Shown here: positions 38,183-47,827 of the stretch, one piece after another | Layout: every line of letters begins with the position of its first letter | Position numbering within the stretch: position 1 is the first letter of the stretch | Origin: Rhodocyclales bacterium | GTDB lineage: Bacteria; Pseudomonadota; Gammaproteobacteria; Burkholderiales; Rhodocyclaceae | Direction: 5' to 3' | Assembly (NCBI GenBank): GCA_016192435.1 | Contig: JACPUD010000008.1 | Coordinates: forward strand, 1 to 64,000 | DNA: 64,000 bases | Notes under the pieces: model-generated | Seen by the model: only the letters and a program-made list of their open reading frames with translations | Told to the model about the DNA's origin: nothing | Databases searched by the model: none | Translations under genes and position numbers: made by a program

Positions 38183-39255
38183 TCCGCCAGCGCCGCCAGC
38201 AGTTCGGCCTGGTGCTCGGCGGTCAGTGCGCCGACCAGTTCGTCGAGGTCGCCGTCCATGATGGCGTCGATCTTGTACAGCGTCAGGTTGATGCGGTGGT
38301 CGGTGATCCGGCCCTGCGGGAAGTTGTAGGTGCGGATGCGCTCCGAGCGGTCGCCGGAACCGATCAGGCTCTTGCGTTGCGAGGCGATCTGCTGCTGTTG
38401 CTCGCGCTGCTTGGCATCGTTGATGCGCGCCGCCAGCACCGACATCGCCTGCGCCTTGTTGCGGTGCTGGGAGCGGTCATCCTGGCACTCGACGACGATG
38501 CCGGTCGGGAGGTGGGTGATGCGCACCGCCGAGTCGGTCTTGTTGATGTGCTGGCCGCCGGCGCCCGAGGCACGGAAGGTGTCGATGCGCAGATCGGCCG
38601 GGTTGATATCGATGTCCACCAGTTCGTCGGCCTCCGGCATCACCGCCACGGTGCAGGCCGAGGTGTGGATGCGGCCCTGGGTTTCCGTCACCGGCACGCG
38701 CTGCACGCGGTGCCCGCCCGACTCGAACTTGAGTTTCGAGTAGGCGCCCTGACCCTCGATGCGGGCGATGATTTCGCGGAAGCCGCCGAGGTCGGATTCG
38801 CTGCGCGAGACGATCTCGACTTTCCAGCGCCGGCGTTCGGCATAGCGGCTGTACATGCGGAACAGATCTGCGGCGAACAGCGCCGACTCGTCACCGCCGG
38901 TGCCGGCGCGGATTTCGAGGAACAGGTTGCGCTCGTCATTGGGATCCTTGGGCAGCAGCGCGGTCTGCAAGGCGATTTCGAGCCGGGCCATCTCGGCGCT
39001 GGCCGACTCCTGTTCGGCCTGGGCCAGTTCCTTCATCTCCGGGTCGCCGAGCATCTCCCCGGCGCTTGAATAGTTGGCGCTGGCGCTACGGTAAAGATGG
39101 AACAGATCCACCACCGGCGTGATGTCGGCGCGCTCGCGGGTCAGCTTGCGGTAGCTGTCCATGTCGCGCGCGGCGTGTTCGCCGCCGAGCAGGCCGTCGA
39201 TTTCGGCCAGGCGTTCGCTGAGGCGTTCGAGTTTTTCGAGTATGCTTTTTTTCAT
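38179..39255 (-). CDS. prfA: Peptide chain release factor 1
   Basis: 358 residues. The GGQ loop is [18 protein letters not shown], and the RF1-type PxT codon-recognition region lies around [14 protein letters not shown]. It releases peptides at UAG/UAA. Copy 7 of the 23-bp word encodes YRSASANY near residue 55 in the first helical domain. Confidence 0.97.
   Translation of the reverse strand: MKKSILEKLERLSERLAEIDGLLGGEHAARDMDSYRKLTRERADITPVVDLFHLYRSASANYSSAGEMLGDPEMKELAQAEQESASAEMARLEIALQTALLPKDPNDERNLFLEIRAGTGGDESALFAADLFRMYSRYAERRRWKVEIVSRSESDLGGFREIIARIEGQGAYSKLKFESGGHRVQRVPVTETQGRIHTSACTVAVMPEADELVDIDINPADLRIDTFRASGAGGQHINKTDSAVRITHLPTGIVVECQDDRSQHRNKAQAMSVLAARINDAKQREQQQQIASQRKSLIGSGDRSERIRTYNFPQGRITDHRINLTLYKIDAIMDGDLDELVGALTAEHQAELLAALAE
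39071..39093 (+). repeat. 23-bp dispersed word, copy 7 (in prfA)
   Basis: TAGTTGGCGCTGGCG-CT-ACGGTA, three differences from consensus. It is antisense to prfA. Confidence 0.8.
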
Positions 39256-39264
39256 GGGATCACG

Positions 39265-41799
39265 TCAGTTTGCCGGCGCAGGGGCGGCGCGGGCGATGAG
39301 TTGTATGCTTTGGCGCACCTCGGCGGCGAGCAGCAGTTCGGTCTGCGCCGCTGCGAGCGTAATCCGCTCGTCGAACTGCAACAAGCCGGCCTCGTCCGTC
39401 TGCAGGATTTCGGCATCGATCAGATTGCGGATCACGTTGGCGAACAGCAGTTTTTCCGAAAACTCGGCCGAATTGAACTGGTAGAGCATGGTCAGCCGCT
39501 GCGCCAGCAGGTGGGCGGCTTCCTCCAGCGCGTTGCGGGTCAGGCGGCCGCTGCCGTGATGCTGCAACAGGGCCAGGGTGAGGAACTGGCGTTCCAGCGT
39601 GGGCCGGATGATTTCGCCGAGTTGCCGCAGTTCGGGACTGGCCTCGCTGTTCGGCGGCGGCGCGCGCAGGATCTCGCTGTCGCCGAGGATCAGGCCGCGC
39701 CGGGACAATGCCGCTTCCGTGCGATCGATCACCGCATCGAGTTCGGCGGCCTCCCAGGGCAGGAACAGTTCGGCGCGCAACAGACCGTAGATGCCCCTGA
39801 TCGCCTCCCGCGCGCGCTGCCGCGGCAGCCGCTGGTTGTGGCTGAGCAGGCAGGCCAGCAGCGCCGGCAGGGCGAACAGGTGCAGCACATTGTTGCGGAA
39901 GTAGGCCAGCAGCGCCGCCTGCTGCTCGTCGGCGCGAATCATGTCGCCCAGCGGATGCGGATGACATTGCACCAGGTCGAGCCGACGCGCATAGGCTATC
40001 ACCGCGGCCGGCGGCAGCCTGCAAGCCACGATGGATTCGGCCCAGCCGGTCTCGGCCAGCAGGTATTGGGCATGCTCGATCTGCTTTTCCAGCAGCTTCA
40101 GATCGGCAGCGTGCTTGGGCGTGGACAGCAGCGTCACGGCCAGCAGATTCACCGGATTGACCACGGCCTGGGCGTTGATGCTGCGCGCCAGCGCGGTGGC
40201 CGTGGCCTCCACCGCATTGCGCAGCCAAGGCGCCCTGGCATCGATGCTTTCCTCGCGCCAGGCCGGGTGCTGCGCGTCGAGGAATTCGGCCAGCGCCAGC
40301 GGCGGGCCGAAATTGACATGAACCTTGCCGAAATTGCGCTTCAGCAGCCGCGCCGCGGCGAGCAGGTCGCCTAGCGATTCGGACTGCTTGGGCCGGCCGT
40401 GGAGTTCCGCCAGATAGCTGCTGCCTTCCATCAGCTTCTCGTAGCCGATATACACGGGCACGAAGACCAGCGGCCGCGCACGGCTGCGCACGAAGCTGTG
40501 TATGGTCATCGCCAATATGCCGGCCTTGGGCGCCAGCATGCGCCCGCTGCGGCTGCGCCCGCCCTCGATGAAGTATTCGATCGGAAAACCGCGATCGATC
40601 ATCAGGTGCAGGTATTCGAGAAACACCGTCGCATAGAGCTGCTCGCCCTTGAACTTGCGGCGCAGGAAAAAGGCGCCGGAACGCCGCAGCACGGAGCCGA
40701 GCAGCGGCAGGTTCAGGTTGGCCCCGGCCGCGATGTGCGGCACCATCAGGCCGCGGTTGAAAATGATGTAGGACAGCAGCAGATAATCGACATGGCTGCG
40801 ATGGCAGGGTACATAGACGATGCCGTGTCCCGGCGCCACCGCCGTGACGCGCTCGAAGTTGTGCACCTCGACGCCGTTGTAAACCTTGTTCCAGACCCAG
40901 GTCAGGAACAGCGAAAACGCCCGCACCACCGAGTACGTGTAGTCGGAAGCGATCTCCAGCGCGAACTCCCGCGCCGCGCGCTGTGCGGCAACTTGCGAAA
41001 TCGACTTGGCCTGCGCTTCGGCAACAATGGCCTCGCGCACGGCCGGCGTGTTGAGCAGGGCGCGCAGCTGGGTGCGCCGATGCGACAGGTCGGGACCGAT
41101 CGCCATCTCGCGCTGGCGCCGGAAGTGCACGCGCAGGATGCGCCCCAGCTTGCGCAGCGCGCGCGGCTCGTCGATGCGTTCGCTGAGCAGTTCGCGCAGC
41201 GAAATCGGCGCATTGAAACGCACCATGGTGTGACGGCCATGGATCAGGATGGCGAACAACTGCCGCAGCGTGCTGACCGACTGCCAGGTCTCGGCGAACA
41301 AGGCCTCGAGTATCGAGTCCTGCTTGCCCGGCTCGCGTCCCCAGAGTATGGTCACCGGGACCAGTTGCACGTCGAAACGCGGATCGGCGACCGCGGTCCT
41401 GACCAGCGCCTTGAGCAGCGCCGAATGCTCATTGCGCGGATTCGGCGCAAATTGCCCGCGCGTATTGCGCGAGAGGAAAAAGAAGGATCGCGGCGCGGAA
41501 AAAGCCGCATCGCGCAAGGGCCGCAAGGCCGGCGGCAAGCCCAATTCACGACATTCCCGATCGAGCACCAGCAGATTCGACAGGCGCCGTACGTCGAGCA
41601 CGTAGCAAACCGCCAGTTCGGGCCGCAGCTTGAGCATTTCCGGAGTTTCCGGGAACACCCGGGTACGCGTCGCGAGGTAAAGAATTCGACGCAGAAGGTC
41701 CAGCGTCCAGCCGGTGAGATCGATGAAGGGCTGGCGGCTCACGGGCGGGCAGGCTTCTGCGCCGCGCAGGCGCCGGGCGATCGATGCGGGACCACGCAC
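39265..41799 (-). CDS. plsB: Glycerol-3-phosphate acyltransferase PlsB
   Basis: 844 residues, the usual PlsB size. The acyltransferase motifs are visible: PCHRSHVDYLLLSY near residue 325, GAFFLRRKFKG, FIEGGRSRSGRML and VPVYIGYEKLMEG. It makes lysophosphatidic acid at the inner membrane using acyl-ACP or acyl-CoA. The start directly abuts the hemA stop, which suggests coupling; a downstream start would trim the first residues. A 9-bp gap precedes the prfA start. Confidence 0.95.
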   Translation of the reverse strand: MRGPASIARRLRGAEACPPVSRQPFIDLTGWTLDLLRRILYLATRTRVFPETPEMLKLRPELAVCYVLDVRRLSNLLVLDRECRELGLPPALRPLRDAAFSAPRSFFFLSRNTRGQFAPNPRNEHSALLKALVRTAVADPRFDVQLVPVTILWGREPGKQDSILEALFAETWQSVSTLRQLFAILIHGRHTMVRFNAPISLRELLSERIDEPRALRKLGRILRVHFRRQREMAIGPDLSHRRTQLRALLNTPAVREAIVAEAQAKSISQVAAQRAAREFALEIASDYTYSVVRAFSLFLTWVWNKVYNGVEVHNFERVTAVAPGHGIVYVPCHRSHVDYLLLSYIIFNRGLMVPHIAAGANLNLPLLGSVLRRSGAFFLRRKFKGEQLYATVFLEYLHLMIDRGFPIEYFIEGGRSRSGRMLAPKAGILAMTIHSFVRSRARPLVFVPVYIGYEKLMEGSSYLAELHGRPKQSESLGDLLAAARLLKRNFGKVHVNFGPPLALAEFLDAQHPAWREESIDARAPWLRNAVEATATALARSINAQAVVNPVNLLAVTLLSTPKHAADLKLLEKQIEHAQYLLAETGWAESIVACRLPPAAVIAYARRLDLVQCHPHPLGDMIRADEQQAALLAYFRNNVLHLFALPALLACLLSHNQRLPRQRAREAIRGIYGLLRAELFLPWEAAELDAVIDRTEAALSRRGLILGDSEILRAPPPNSEASPELRQLGEIIRPTLERQFLTLALLQHHGSGRLTRNALEEAAHLLAQRLTMLYQFNSAEFSEKLLFANVIRNLIDAEILQTDEAGLLQFDERITLAAAQTELLLAAEVRQSIQLIARAAPAPAN

Positions 41800-43053
41800 C
41801 TACTCCCCGGAATTCAGGCGATAAATGCGGGAGATTAAGGCGGAAACTTCGGTGCGCTCGGCGCCTTCGGCCTGATTCAGGGCGTGGGTCGGGGCATGCA
41901 GCAACTTGTTGGTGAGGCCGTGCGACAGCGCGTCGAGCACCTTGGCCGGGTCGTCGCCGCGCGCCAGCAGCTTCAGGGCGTGTTCCACCTCATGGCGGCG
42001 TGCGCGTTCGCCGGCATCGCGCAGGGCGCGGATGGTCGGCACCGTTTCGCGCGATTCCAGCCAGTGCAGGAAACCCGAGACGCGGTCGGTGATGATGGCT
42101 TCGGCCTCGACCACGGCGGCCTGGCGCGATTCAAGGCCCGATTCGACGATCTGGCCGAGGTCGTCCAGGGTGTAGAGAAACACATCGTCCTGGCGGCCCA
42201 CTTCTTCCTCGATGTCGCGCGGCACGGCCAGATCGACCATGACCATCGGCCGGTGGCGGCGCGCCTTCAAGGCACGCTCGACCATGCCGAGGCCGATGAT
42301 GGGCAGCGAGCTGGCGGTGCAGGAAACCACGATGTCGTAGTCCGCCAGACGCTCGCCGAGCTGGTCCAGTTTCATCGCGTCGCCGCCGAAGCGCGCAGCC
42401 AGGTCGGCGCCGCGCTCCAGGGTGCGGTTGGCGATGGTGAGCCGTTTCGGCTTCTGCGCCGCGAAATGCGCGGCGCACAGCTCGACCATCTCGCCGGCAC
42501 CGATGAACAGCACTTTTTGTTCCGACAAACTATCGAAAATCCGGGCCGACAAATGCACGGCCGCGGCGGCCATGGAAACCGTGTTGGCGCCGATCGCGGT
42601 GGTCGAACGGACTTCCTTGGCGACGGCGAAGGTGCGCTGGAACAGCTTGCCCAACAGCGTGCCGAGGGTGCCCGCCTCTTCCGCGGCACGCGCCGCCTGC
42701 TTCATCTGGCCGAGAATCTGCGGTTCGCCGAGCACCATCGAATCGAGCCCGGCGGCGACGCGGAACATGTGGCGCACCGCATCCTGCTGCGGATGCTGGT
42801 AGAGGTAGGGATGGATCTTCTGCGGCGACAGCGAGTGATACTCGGCCAGCCAGTCCGCGGCGACCTGCGGATTTTCGGCGGCGCAATACAGCTCGGTGCG
42901 ATTGCAGGTCGACAGGATCGCGGCTTCGCGCACCGATTTCGCCCGCAACAGGTCGTGCAGGGCCTGCCCCATGTGCAAGGGGTCGAACGCCACCTGCTCG
43001 CGCACTGCCAGCGGGGCCGTATGGTGGTTGATACCCAGAGCGAACAGCTGCAC
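41800..43053 (-). CDS. hemA: Glutamyl-tRNA reductase
   Basis: 417 residues from a GTG start ([18 protein letters not shown]). The catalytic cysteine is in [12 protein letters not shown]; the NADPH domain has [13 protein letters not shown]. It makes glutamate-1-semialdehyde, the first committed step of heme synthesis. It diverges from the thioesterase gene across 208 bp. Its position upstream of plsB and prfA-prmC follows the common hemA-prfA-prmC linkage, with plsB inserted. Confidence 0.97.
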   Translation of the reverse strand: MQLFALGINHHTAPLAVREQVAFDPLHMGQALHDLLRAKSVREAAILSTCNRTELYCAAENPQVAADWLAEYHSLSPQKIHPYLYQHPQQDAVRHMFRVAAGLDSMVLGEPQILGQMKQAARAAEEAGTLGTLLGKLFQRTFAVAKEVRSTTAIGANTVSMAAAAVHLSARIFDSLSEQKVLFIGAGEMVELCAAHFAAQKPKRLTIANRTLERGADLAARFGGDAMKLDQLGERLADYDIVVSCTASSLPIIGLGMVERALKARRHRPMVMVDLAVPRDIEEEVGRQDDVFLYTLDDLGQIVESGLESRQAAVVEAEAIITDRVSGFLHWLESRETVPTIRALRDAGERARRHEVEHALKLLARGDDPAKVLDALSHGLTNKLLHAPTHALNQAEGAERTEVSALISRIYRLNSGE

Positions 43054-43261
43054 GGAGATATGACCTTGAAGCGACTGAGAAATGGCCGAAAGCGGGTATT
43101 AGAAACCGATCGGCGCCAAACAACAAGACCAGCCGCTGCTCCCGCAGTCGACCGGGCAGGGCTAGACTGCGCATTATATTGGGGCCGCGCGGCGTTCGGG
43201 AGATGCCGCGCCGGCGCATTTTCCAGACGGAGCGATCCGCCAACCGACTCGTGACGGGACC

Positions 43262-43666
43262 ATGAACAACGACATCCTGCAGTCCGCCCTCGCCGATTAC
43301 TTTGCGCCCTGGGTTCAAGCCCTGGGCCTCAAGGTGGAATCCGGTTCAGCGGATTCCGTGCTGCTGCGCCTGCCGCAGAGCGACCAGCTATCCCGCGTCG
43401 GCGGCATGCTCTGCGGCCAGGCCATGACGGCGGCGGCGGATACGGCCATGGTGCTGGCCCTGATCAGGCACTTCGGCGAATTCCGCCCCTGCACCACGGT
43501 GCAGCAGTCCACCAGCTTCCTCAAGCCGCTCTCGGGCCAGGATGCACTGATCGAAGCCCGCGTGATCCGCGCCGGCAAGGCGCTGGCCTTCGGTGAAATC
43601 GACATTCGCGGCGCCGCGGACGGCAAGAGCGTGTGCCGCAGCAGCACGACCTACGCGCTGCTCTAA
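43262..43666 (+). CDS. PaaI-type hotdog thioesterase
   Basis: 134 residues with a single hotdog fold. Typical motifs: SRVGGMLCGQAMTAAADTAM on the central helix, CTTVQQSTSFLKPLSGQ, and a final GKSVCRSSTTYALL strand. It probably hydrolyses aryl- or acyl-CoA; the substrate is unknown. Confidence 0.87.
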   Translation: MNNDILQSALADYFAPWVQALGLKVESGSADSVLLRLPQSDQLSRVGGMLCGQAMTAAADTAMVLALIRHFGEFRPCTTVQQSTSFLKPLSGQDALIEARVIRAGKALAFGEIDIRGAADGKSVCRSSTTYALL

Positions 43667-43924
43667 CGCTCATGGCTTCGATGAGCCACCGCGGGTTATG
43701 AAATATTGCACTTACTTCGATAAGCCGCGGGCTGGCAAATGGGGCCCGCCCCTCCCGTCCTCCCCTCGCGGGGAGGCTACTGATTGGCTCGCTGCGCTCG
43801 AAAACTTGCATCCGCATTGGCCGGCGTATTTCACGTTAAGTTCAAACAGGTAAAATCGCGCCCTTTCGCGGCGCTCGTCGGCAGCAAACGGCGTGTCACC
43901 AGCGCCAACTCTTGGAGAATTTCA
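43667..43924. other. Intergenic region with a mosaic palindromic element and copy 8 of the 23-bp word
   Basis: Between the thioesterase gene and thrH. At 43676-43730 two similar stretches (CTTCGATGAGCCACCGCGGG and CTTCGATAAGCCGCGGGC) repeat imperfectly. Then come a CCTCCCC-tcgc-GGGGAGG hairpin (43760-43777) and GGCTCGCTGCGCTCG (43786-43800). Read on the minus strand this has the order hairpin, spacer, C/G-rich hairpin found in the elements at 44.5, 44.8 and 59.4 kb. Confidence 0.6.
43889..43911 (-). repeat. 23-bp dispersed word, copy 8 (upstream of thrH)
   Basis: Read on the minus strand: GAGTTGGCGCTGGTG-AC-ACGCCG, two differences from consensus. It ends 14 bp before the thrH start. Confidence 0.8.
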
Positions 43925-44533
43925 GTGCAACTCGTCTGTCTCGACCTCGAAGGCGTACTCGTTCCCGAAATCTGGATCGAGTTTTCCAAACGCACCGGCA
44001 TCCCGGAACTTTCCCGCACCACGCGCGACGAGCCGGACTATGACAAGCTGATGAAATACCGGCTGGACTTGCTAAAGACGCACAAGCTGGGCCTGCCCGA
44101 CATCCAGAAAGTGATCGCCGACATGGGGCCGATGGCCGGCGCCTGCGACTTCCTCGACGCGCTGCGCCGCGACTACCAGGTCATCATCCTCTCCGACACC
44201 TTCTACGAATTCGCCATGCCGCTGATGGCCCAGCTCAACATGCCGGTGCTGTTCTGCCACAAGCTGGAGGCGGACGCCGCCGGCTTCGTGGTGAACTACC
44301 ACCTGCGCATGCCGAACCAGAAGCGGGAATCGGTGCTGCGCTTCAAGGAACTCAACTTCAAGGTCATCGCCGCCGGCGATTCCTACAACGACACGGCGAT
44401 GCTGGCCGAAGCCCACGCCGGCATCCTGTTCCATCCGCCGCAGAACGTGATCGACGAATTCCCGCAATTTCCGGTGACCATGAACTATGCCGAACTGCGC
44501 GCGGAGATCGACAAGGCCTCGGCCCGCATATGA
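43925..44533 (+). CDS. thrH: Phosphoserine phosphatase / homoserine phosphotransferase ThrH
   Basis: 202 residues from a GTG with GGAG upstream. HAD motifs: DLEGVLVPE (motif I), LSDTFYEF (motif II), lysine in PNQKRESV, GDSYNDTAML (motif IV). ThrH dephosphorylates phosphoserine and can transfer the phosphate to homoserine. The cytoplasmic cap region follows motif I as expected. Confidence 0.92.
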   Translation: MQLVCLDLEGVLVPEIWIEFSKRTGIPELSRTTRDEPDYDKLMKYRLDLLKTHKLGLPDIQKVIADMGPMAGACDFLDALRRDYQVIILSDTFYEFAMPLMAQLNMPVLFCHKLEADAAGFVVNYHLRMPNQKRESVLRFKELNFKVIAAGDSYNDTAMLAEAHAGILFHPPQNVIDEFPQFPVTMNYAELRAEIDKASARI

Positions 44534-44537
44534 CGTC

Positions 44538-44654
44538 CCGCCGCCGAGCCGCCTCAAGGCGGGACAAGCCAGAGGCCCGGAAGTTGCGCGAAGCGCGACT
44601 GAACTATCGTCATCCCCTTCCCTGGGAAGGGGAACGAGGGGAAGGCTCCTTCTG
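44538..44654. repeat. Mosaic palindromic element, intergenic copy
   Basis: Between thrH and purU. Modules in order: GCCGCCTCAAGGCGGGACAA (44548-44567), a TTGCGCGAAGCGCGA hairpin (44583-44597), GAAC, then TCGTCATCCCCTTCCC with its pairing strand GGGAAGGGG. The same order appears inside purU and in the DUF255 gene. The last G-rich part may double as the purU leader. Confidence 0.7.
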
Positions 44655-45698
44655 ATGCATAAAGCGCGCTTTTACACGCTGACCGCCTCCTGCCCGGATC
44701 AGGTCGGCATCATCGCGCGCGTCACCGGCTTCATCGCCGAGCACAAGGGCTGGATTCTCGAATCCAGCTTCCACGCCGATGAGCTTCCCGCAGCAGGGCC
44801 GCCCCAAGGCGGGAACATTCTGGAAACCGGAGCCGGCGCAGCCGGAGAACCCGCGTCACCCCCTTCCCCGGGACGAGGACAGGGTTTCGCGGAGCAAAGC
44901 TCCGCGCTGCCGCAGCCGGCTGGCTGTGCAAAGCCAGCTGCGGGGCAGGGGCGGGGGGATGGTCGGGAGGTCGGGCGTTACTTCATGCGCATCGAGGTCC
45001 GCGCCGATTCGCTGCCCTTCGAGCTCGCCGAATTCCGCGGTCGCTTCCAGCCGCTGGCCACGGAACTGCAACTGGACTGGCGCATCAACGATTCGGCGCT
45101 GAAGAAGCGCGTCGTGGTGCTGGTCTCGAAGCAGGAGCACTGCCTCTACGACCTGCTGGCGCGCTGGCAATCGAAGGAACTCGACATCGAGATCGCCTGC
45201 GTGATCTCGAATCACGATACCTTCCGGGGCTTCGTCGAGTGGCACGGCATCCCCTTCCACCACGTGCCGGTGCCGGCCGAGGACAAGGCCGCAGCCTATG
45301 CCGAGGTCAAGCGCCTGTTCGAGCAGGCAGGCGGCGACACCATGGTTCTCGCGCGCTACATGCAGATCCTCTCGCCCGAGCTGTGCGCCGCCTATCCGGG
45401 GCAGATTCTCAACATCCACCACAGCTTCCTGCCCTCCTTCGTCGGCGCCAAGCCCTACCACCAAGCCTACACGCGCGGCGTCAAGCTGATCGGCGCGACC
45501 TGCCACTACGTCACCGCGGACCTCGACCAGGGCCCGATCATCGAGCAGGACGTGATCCGCATCGACCACTCGGATTCGGTCGAGGACATGGTGCGCTACG
45601 GCAAGGACATCGAGAAAACCGTGCTGGCGCGTGGCCTGCGCTATCACCTCGAAGACCGCGTGCTGGTCCACGGCAACAAGACCGTGGTGTTTCGCTAA
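44655..45698 (+). CDS. purU: Formyltetrahydrofolate deformylase PurU with a large in-frame insertion
   Basis: 347 residues; the family is usually about 285-290. The ACT domain starts normally ([20 protein letters not shown]... SSFHAD, to residue 42), is interrupted by about 61 Pro/Gly/Ala-rich residues (43-104), and resumes with [18 protein letters not shown]. The catalytic formyltransferase-like domain is intact ([28 protein letters not shown], with the family His and later Asp). It frees formate from 10-formyl-THF. The inserted DNA is a mosaic palindromic element; the frame stays open. Whether the insertion disturbs glycine/methionine sensing by the ACT domain is unknown. Confidence 0.93.
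   Translation: MHKARFYTLTASCPDQVGIIARVTGFIAEHKGWILESSFHADELPAAGPPQGGNILETGAGAAGEPASPPSPGRGQGFAEQSSALPQPAGCAKPAAGQGRGDGREVGRYFMRIEVRADSLPFELAEFRGRFQPLATELQLDWRINDSALKKRVVVLVSKQEHCLYDLLARWQSKELDIEIACVISNHDTFRGFVEWHGIPFHHVPVPAEDKAAAYAEVKRLFEQAGGDTMVLARYMQILSPELCAAYPGQILNIHHSFLPSFVGAKPYHQAYTRGVKLIGATCHYVTADLDQGPIIEQDVIRIDHSDSVEDMVRYGKDIEKTVLARGLRYHLEDRVLVHGNKTVVFR
44784..44975 (+). repeat. Mosaic palindromic element inside purU
   Basis: Modules: GGGCCGCCCCAAGGCGGG (44799-44816), a GCCGGCGCAGCCGG hairpin (44833-44846), GAACCCGCGTCACCCCCTTC, then further hairpins (TTTCGCGGAGC/GCTCCGCG; CAGCCGGCTGGCTG..CAGCTG). It is in frame and free of stops. Borders are approximate, set by where PurU similarity stops and resumes. 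Confidence 0.75.
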
Positions 45699-46474
45699 GC
45701 GCGCTTCCTCAGCAGCAGCCAGAGCCCGAACAGCACCATCGGCAGGCTCAGCCACTGCCCCATGCTGACCACGTAGGACACGCCGAAGATGCCGTGATCC
45801 GGCTCGCGGAAATATTCGGCGGCAAAGCGCAACACGCCGTAGCCGATCAGGAACATGCCGGATACCGCACCGAGCGCGCGTTGCCGTGCGGAAAACAGCC
45901 AGAGGACCACGAACAGCAGCAGGCCTTCGCCGGCCGCCTGGTACAGCGGCGACGGATGGCGCGGCAGGCGGTCGACATGCGGGAAGATCATCGCCCAGGG
46001 CAGGCCCGGATCGGCCACCCGGCCCCACAGTTCGCCGTTGATGAAGTTGCCGATGCGCCCCGCCATGAGGCCCAGCGGCACCAGCGGGGCGATGAAATCG
46101 GTGACCTGGAAAAAGCTCCGGCCGGCCTTGCGGCCCCACAGCGCCATGGCCACGAAGACGCCGAGCATGCCGCCGTGAAAGGCCATGCCGCCCTTCCACA
46201 CCGCGAGGATTTCCAGCGGATGCGCCAGGTAATAGCCCGGCTCGTAAAAGATCACCTGGCCCAGGCGCCCGCCGAGGATCACGCCGAGCACGCCATAGAA
46301 CAGCAGGTCGTCGACATCCTGCGCGCTCATGCCGTGCCAGGGCTGCGACGCGGCGCGCCGCTTGCCGAGCCAGAGGAAAGCGACAAAGCCGGCCAGGTAC
46401 ATCAGGCCGTACCAGCGCACGGCCAGCGGGCCGACGGAAATGGCGATGGGATCGAACTGGGGATGGATCAGCAT
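45695..46474 (-). CDS. lgt: Prolipoprotein diacylglyceryl transferase
   Basis: 259 residues with about seven membrane helices. The Lgt signature [14 protein letters not shown] is present near residue 140, with HGGMLGVF and [11 protein letters not shown]. It attaches diacylglycerol to the lipobox cysteine of prolipoproteins. Its stop codon overlaps that of purU (converging genes). Confidence 0.97.
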   Translation of the reverse strand: MLIHPQFDPIAISVGPLAVRWYGLMYLAGFVAFLWLGKRRAASQPWHGMSAQDVDDLLFYGVLGVILGGRLGQVIFYEPGYYLAHPLEILAVWKGGMAFHGGMLGVFVAMALWGRKAGRSFFQVTDFIAPLVPLGLMAGRIGNFINGELWGRVADPGLPWAMIFPHVDRLPRHPSPLYQAAGEGLLLFVVLWLFSARQRALGAVSGMFLIGYGVLRFAAEYFREPDHGIFGVSYVVSMGQWLSLPMVLFGLWLLLRKRA

Positions 46475-46480
46475 GGCGAA

Positions 46481-47374
46481 TCAGGCTCCGTGGCACTTCT
46501 TGTACTTCTTGCCACTGCCGCAGGGGCAGGGATCGTTGCGGCCGATCTTGACACCGTGCCGGATCGGAACAACGGCAGGAACAGGATTGGCCCTGGCCGG
46601 CTGGTCTTCGGCAAACCCGGCCCACCAGCCGATTTCCTTCTTCACGCTGCGCACATAGCCTTTGCCGCGCCCGAGCTGTTCGTCGCGACAGGTCTCGTAG
46701 GAGCGAGAGATATGTCGTTCGGTCCAGGCCAAATCGGCCATCGTTGGATTCGGCAGATGGTCCGCAAACCAGCCTTGTATGCGTTCCAGCATCTCCACGG
46801 CACCAATGTCGGTGGCAACCGAAACCACCGAGTCGATGAGCTCGAAAGTCCTGGATTCTCTTCCAGGCTGCCGCAACCGTATCGCTTCGGCATCACCCAG
46901 GCGCATCAGGTAGGCGATCAATTCCTCGCGCGATGCCTCGCCTTCGAATACCCGCACCATGATGGCGTCGAGCGCCGCGTGGCGCGCCCAGTGCGCGGCG
47001 GCGCGGTCCTCGACAAGACCCTTCAGCAGGCTCAAATCACCGTCGCAGACCGAGGCCAGACAGCGTCCATACGATTCGGTCAGCGTGTCGCCGAGCAGTT
47101 GCCTGACCACCACCTCGGAGTGATGACCCAGTCGCACCAGCGGCGCATACGCCGTCGTCTCGCGCCAGGTGGCCAGCAGGTGCATGGCATAGAGATGCAG
47201 CACGTAATCGTGATTGGCGCCTTCTTCGGGATGATCCGCGAGCCGGGCGATGGCCTCCACCAGATGCGGCGTCACCTCCTCGCGATGTGCGTCGGCGAAT
47301 GCGATCGCCGCCTCGGGGAAGGGTTGCGAGAAATATTCGATCTGCTCGCGCAGTGCGTTCCAGGCGTCGGACAT
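46481..47374 (-). CDS. DUF1186 / SEC-C zinc-binding domain protein
   Basis: 297 residues. Most of the length (10-230) is a helical-repeat DUF1186-like domain ([35 protein letters not shown]). The C-terminus is a SEC-C zinc motif, [21 protein letters not shown]. Function is unknown; SEC-C tails are found on SecA and many other proteins. It lies 6 bp upstream of lgt on the same strand. Confidence 0.85.
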   Translation of the reverse strand: MSDAWNALREQIEYFSQPFPEAAIAFADAHREEVTPHLVEAIARLADHPEEGANHDYVLHLYAMHLLATWRETTAYAPLVRLGHHSEVVVRQLLGDTLTESYGRCLASVCDGDLSLLKGLVEDRAAAHWARHAALDAIMVRVFEGEASREELIAYLMRLGDAEAIRLRQPGRESRTFELIDSVVSVATDIGAVEMLERIQGWFADHLPNPTMADLAWTERHISRSYETCRDEQLGRGKGYVRSVKKEIGWWAGFAEDQPARANPVPAVVPIRHGVKIGRNDPCPCGSGKKYKKCHGA

Positions 47375-47495
47375 GAGAATGGTCGGTGAAAATAAATGTC
47401 AGGAAGGGTTGGTTCTGACGATACGGCGACGACATCAGGCCGCGCCGATATGCCGATCGAGCTTGCCCAGCAAGCCTACCCGGGCATGACCGAGT
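47375..47495. other. Gap between the SEC-C gene and the VapC remnant
   Basis: Contains copy 9 of the 23-bp word. No gene seen. Confidence 0.5.
47406..47428 (+). repeat. 23-bp dispersed word, copy 9 (degenerate)
   Basis: GGGTTGGTTCTGACG-AT-ACGGCG, four differences from consensus, the weakest copy counted. Confidence 0.6.
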
Positions 47496-47789
47496 TTATG
47501 TGATTGCCCACGGCTTGAACACCACCGGCAGCGCCGCCGCAAAGTCGCGGTCGTTGCGCGTCGCCAGGACCAGGCCATGTTCGACCGCCGTCGCCGCAAT
47601 GATCGAATCGAAGGCAGCCATGGTGCGCCCACCGGCCTCGACGCCGGCGCACATCTCGCCCCAGTAGGCGGCGGACTCGCGCGTGAAAGTCCGTATCCGG
47701 TCGGCAAACCCGGCCTGCAATTGCTCGAGCCAGCTCACCAGATCGGTCTTGCGCCGCGAACGCAACTGATCAACAGAGTCCCAGCTCGA
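47496..47789 (-). pseudogene. C-terminal remnant of a VapC-type PIN ribonuclease toxin
   Basis: About 95 codons match the last two thirds of a PIN toxin: RRKTDLVSWLEQL.AGFADRI, then AAFDSIIAATAVEHGLVLATRNDRDF with the conserved acidic residues, ending FKPWAIT. The N-terminal strand with the first catalytic Asp (normally LLDTNV) is missing, and no antitoxin is present. The similarity stops around 47775-47790, right at copy 10 of the 23-bp word. Upstream the frame continues only as antisense of the neighbouring hydrolase. Confidence 0.7.
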
Positions 47790-47812
47790 AAGTCGGCGCC
47801 GGCGATACGGCA
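47790..47812 (+). repeat. 23-bp dispersed word, copy 10 (at the VapC break)
   Basis: AAGTCGGCGCCGGCG-AT-ACGGCA, four differences from consensus. It marks the point where the VapC similarity ends. Confidence 0.7.
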
Positions 47813-47827
47813 ATCGGAAGCACCGAA

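Noticed and set aside
44655-45698. purU as a frameshifted or broken gene
   Set aside because: The frame is continuous across the insertion, and all catalytic motifs follow in the same frame.
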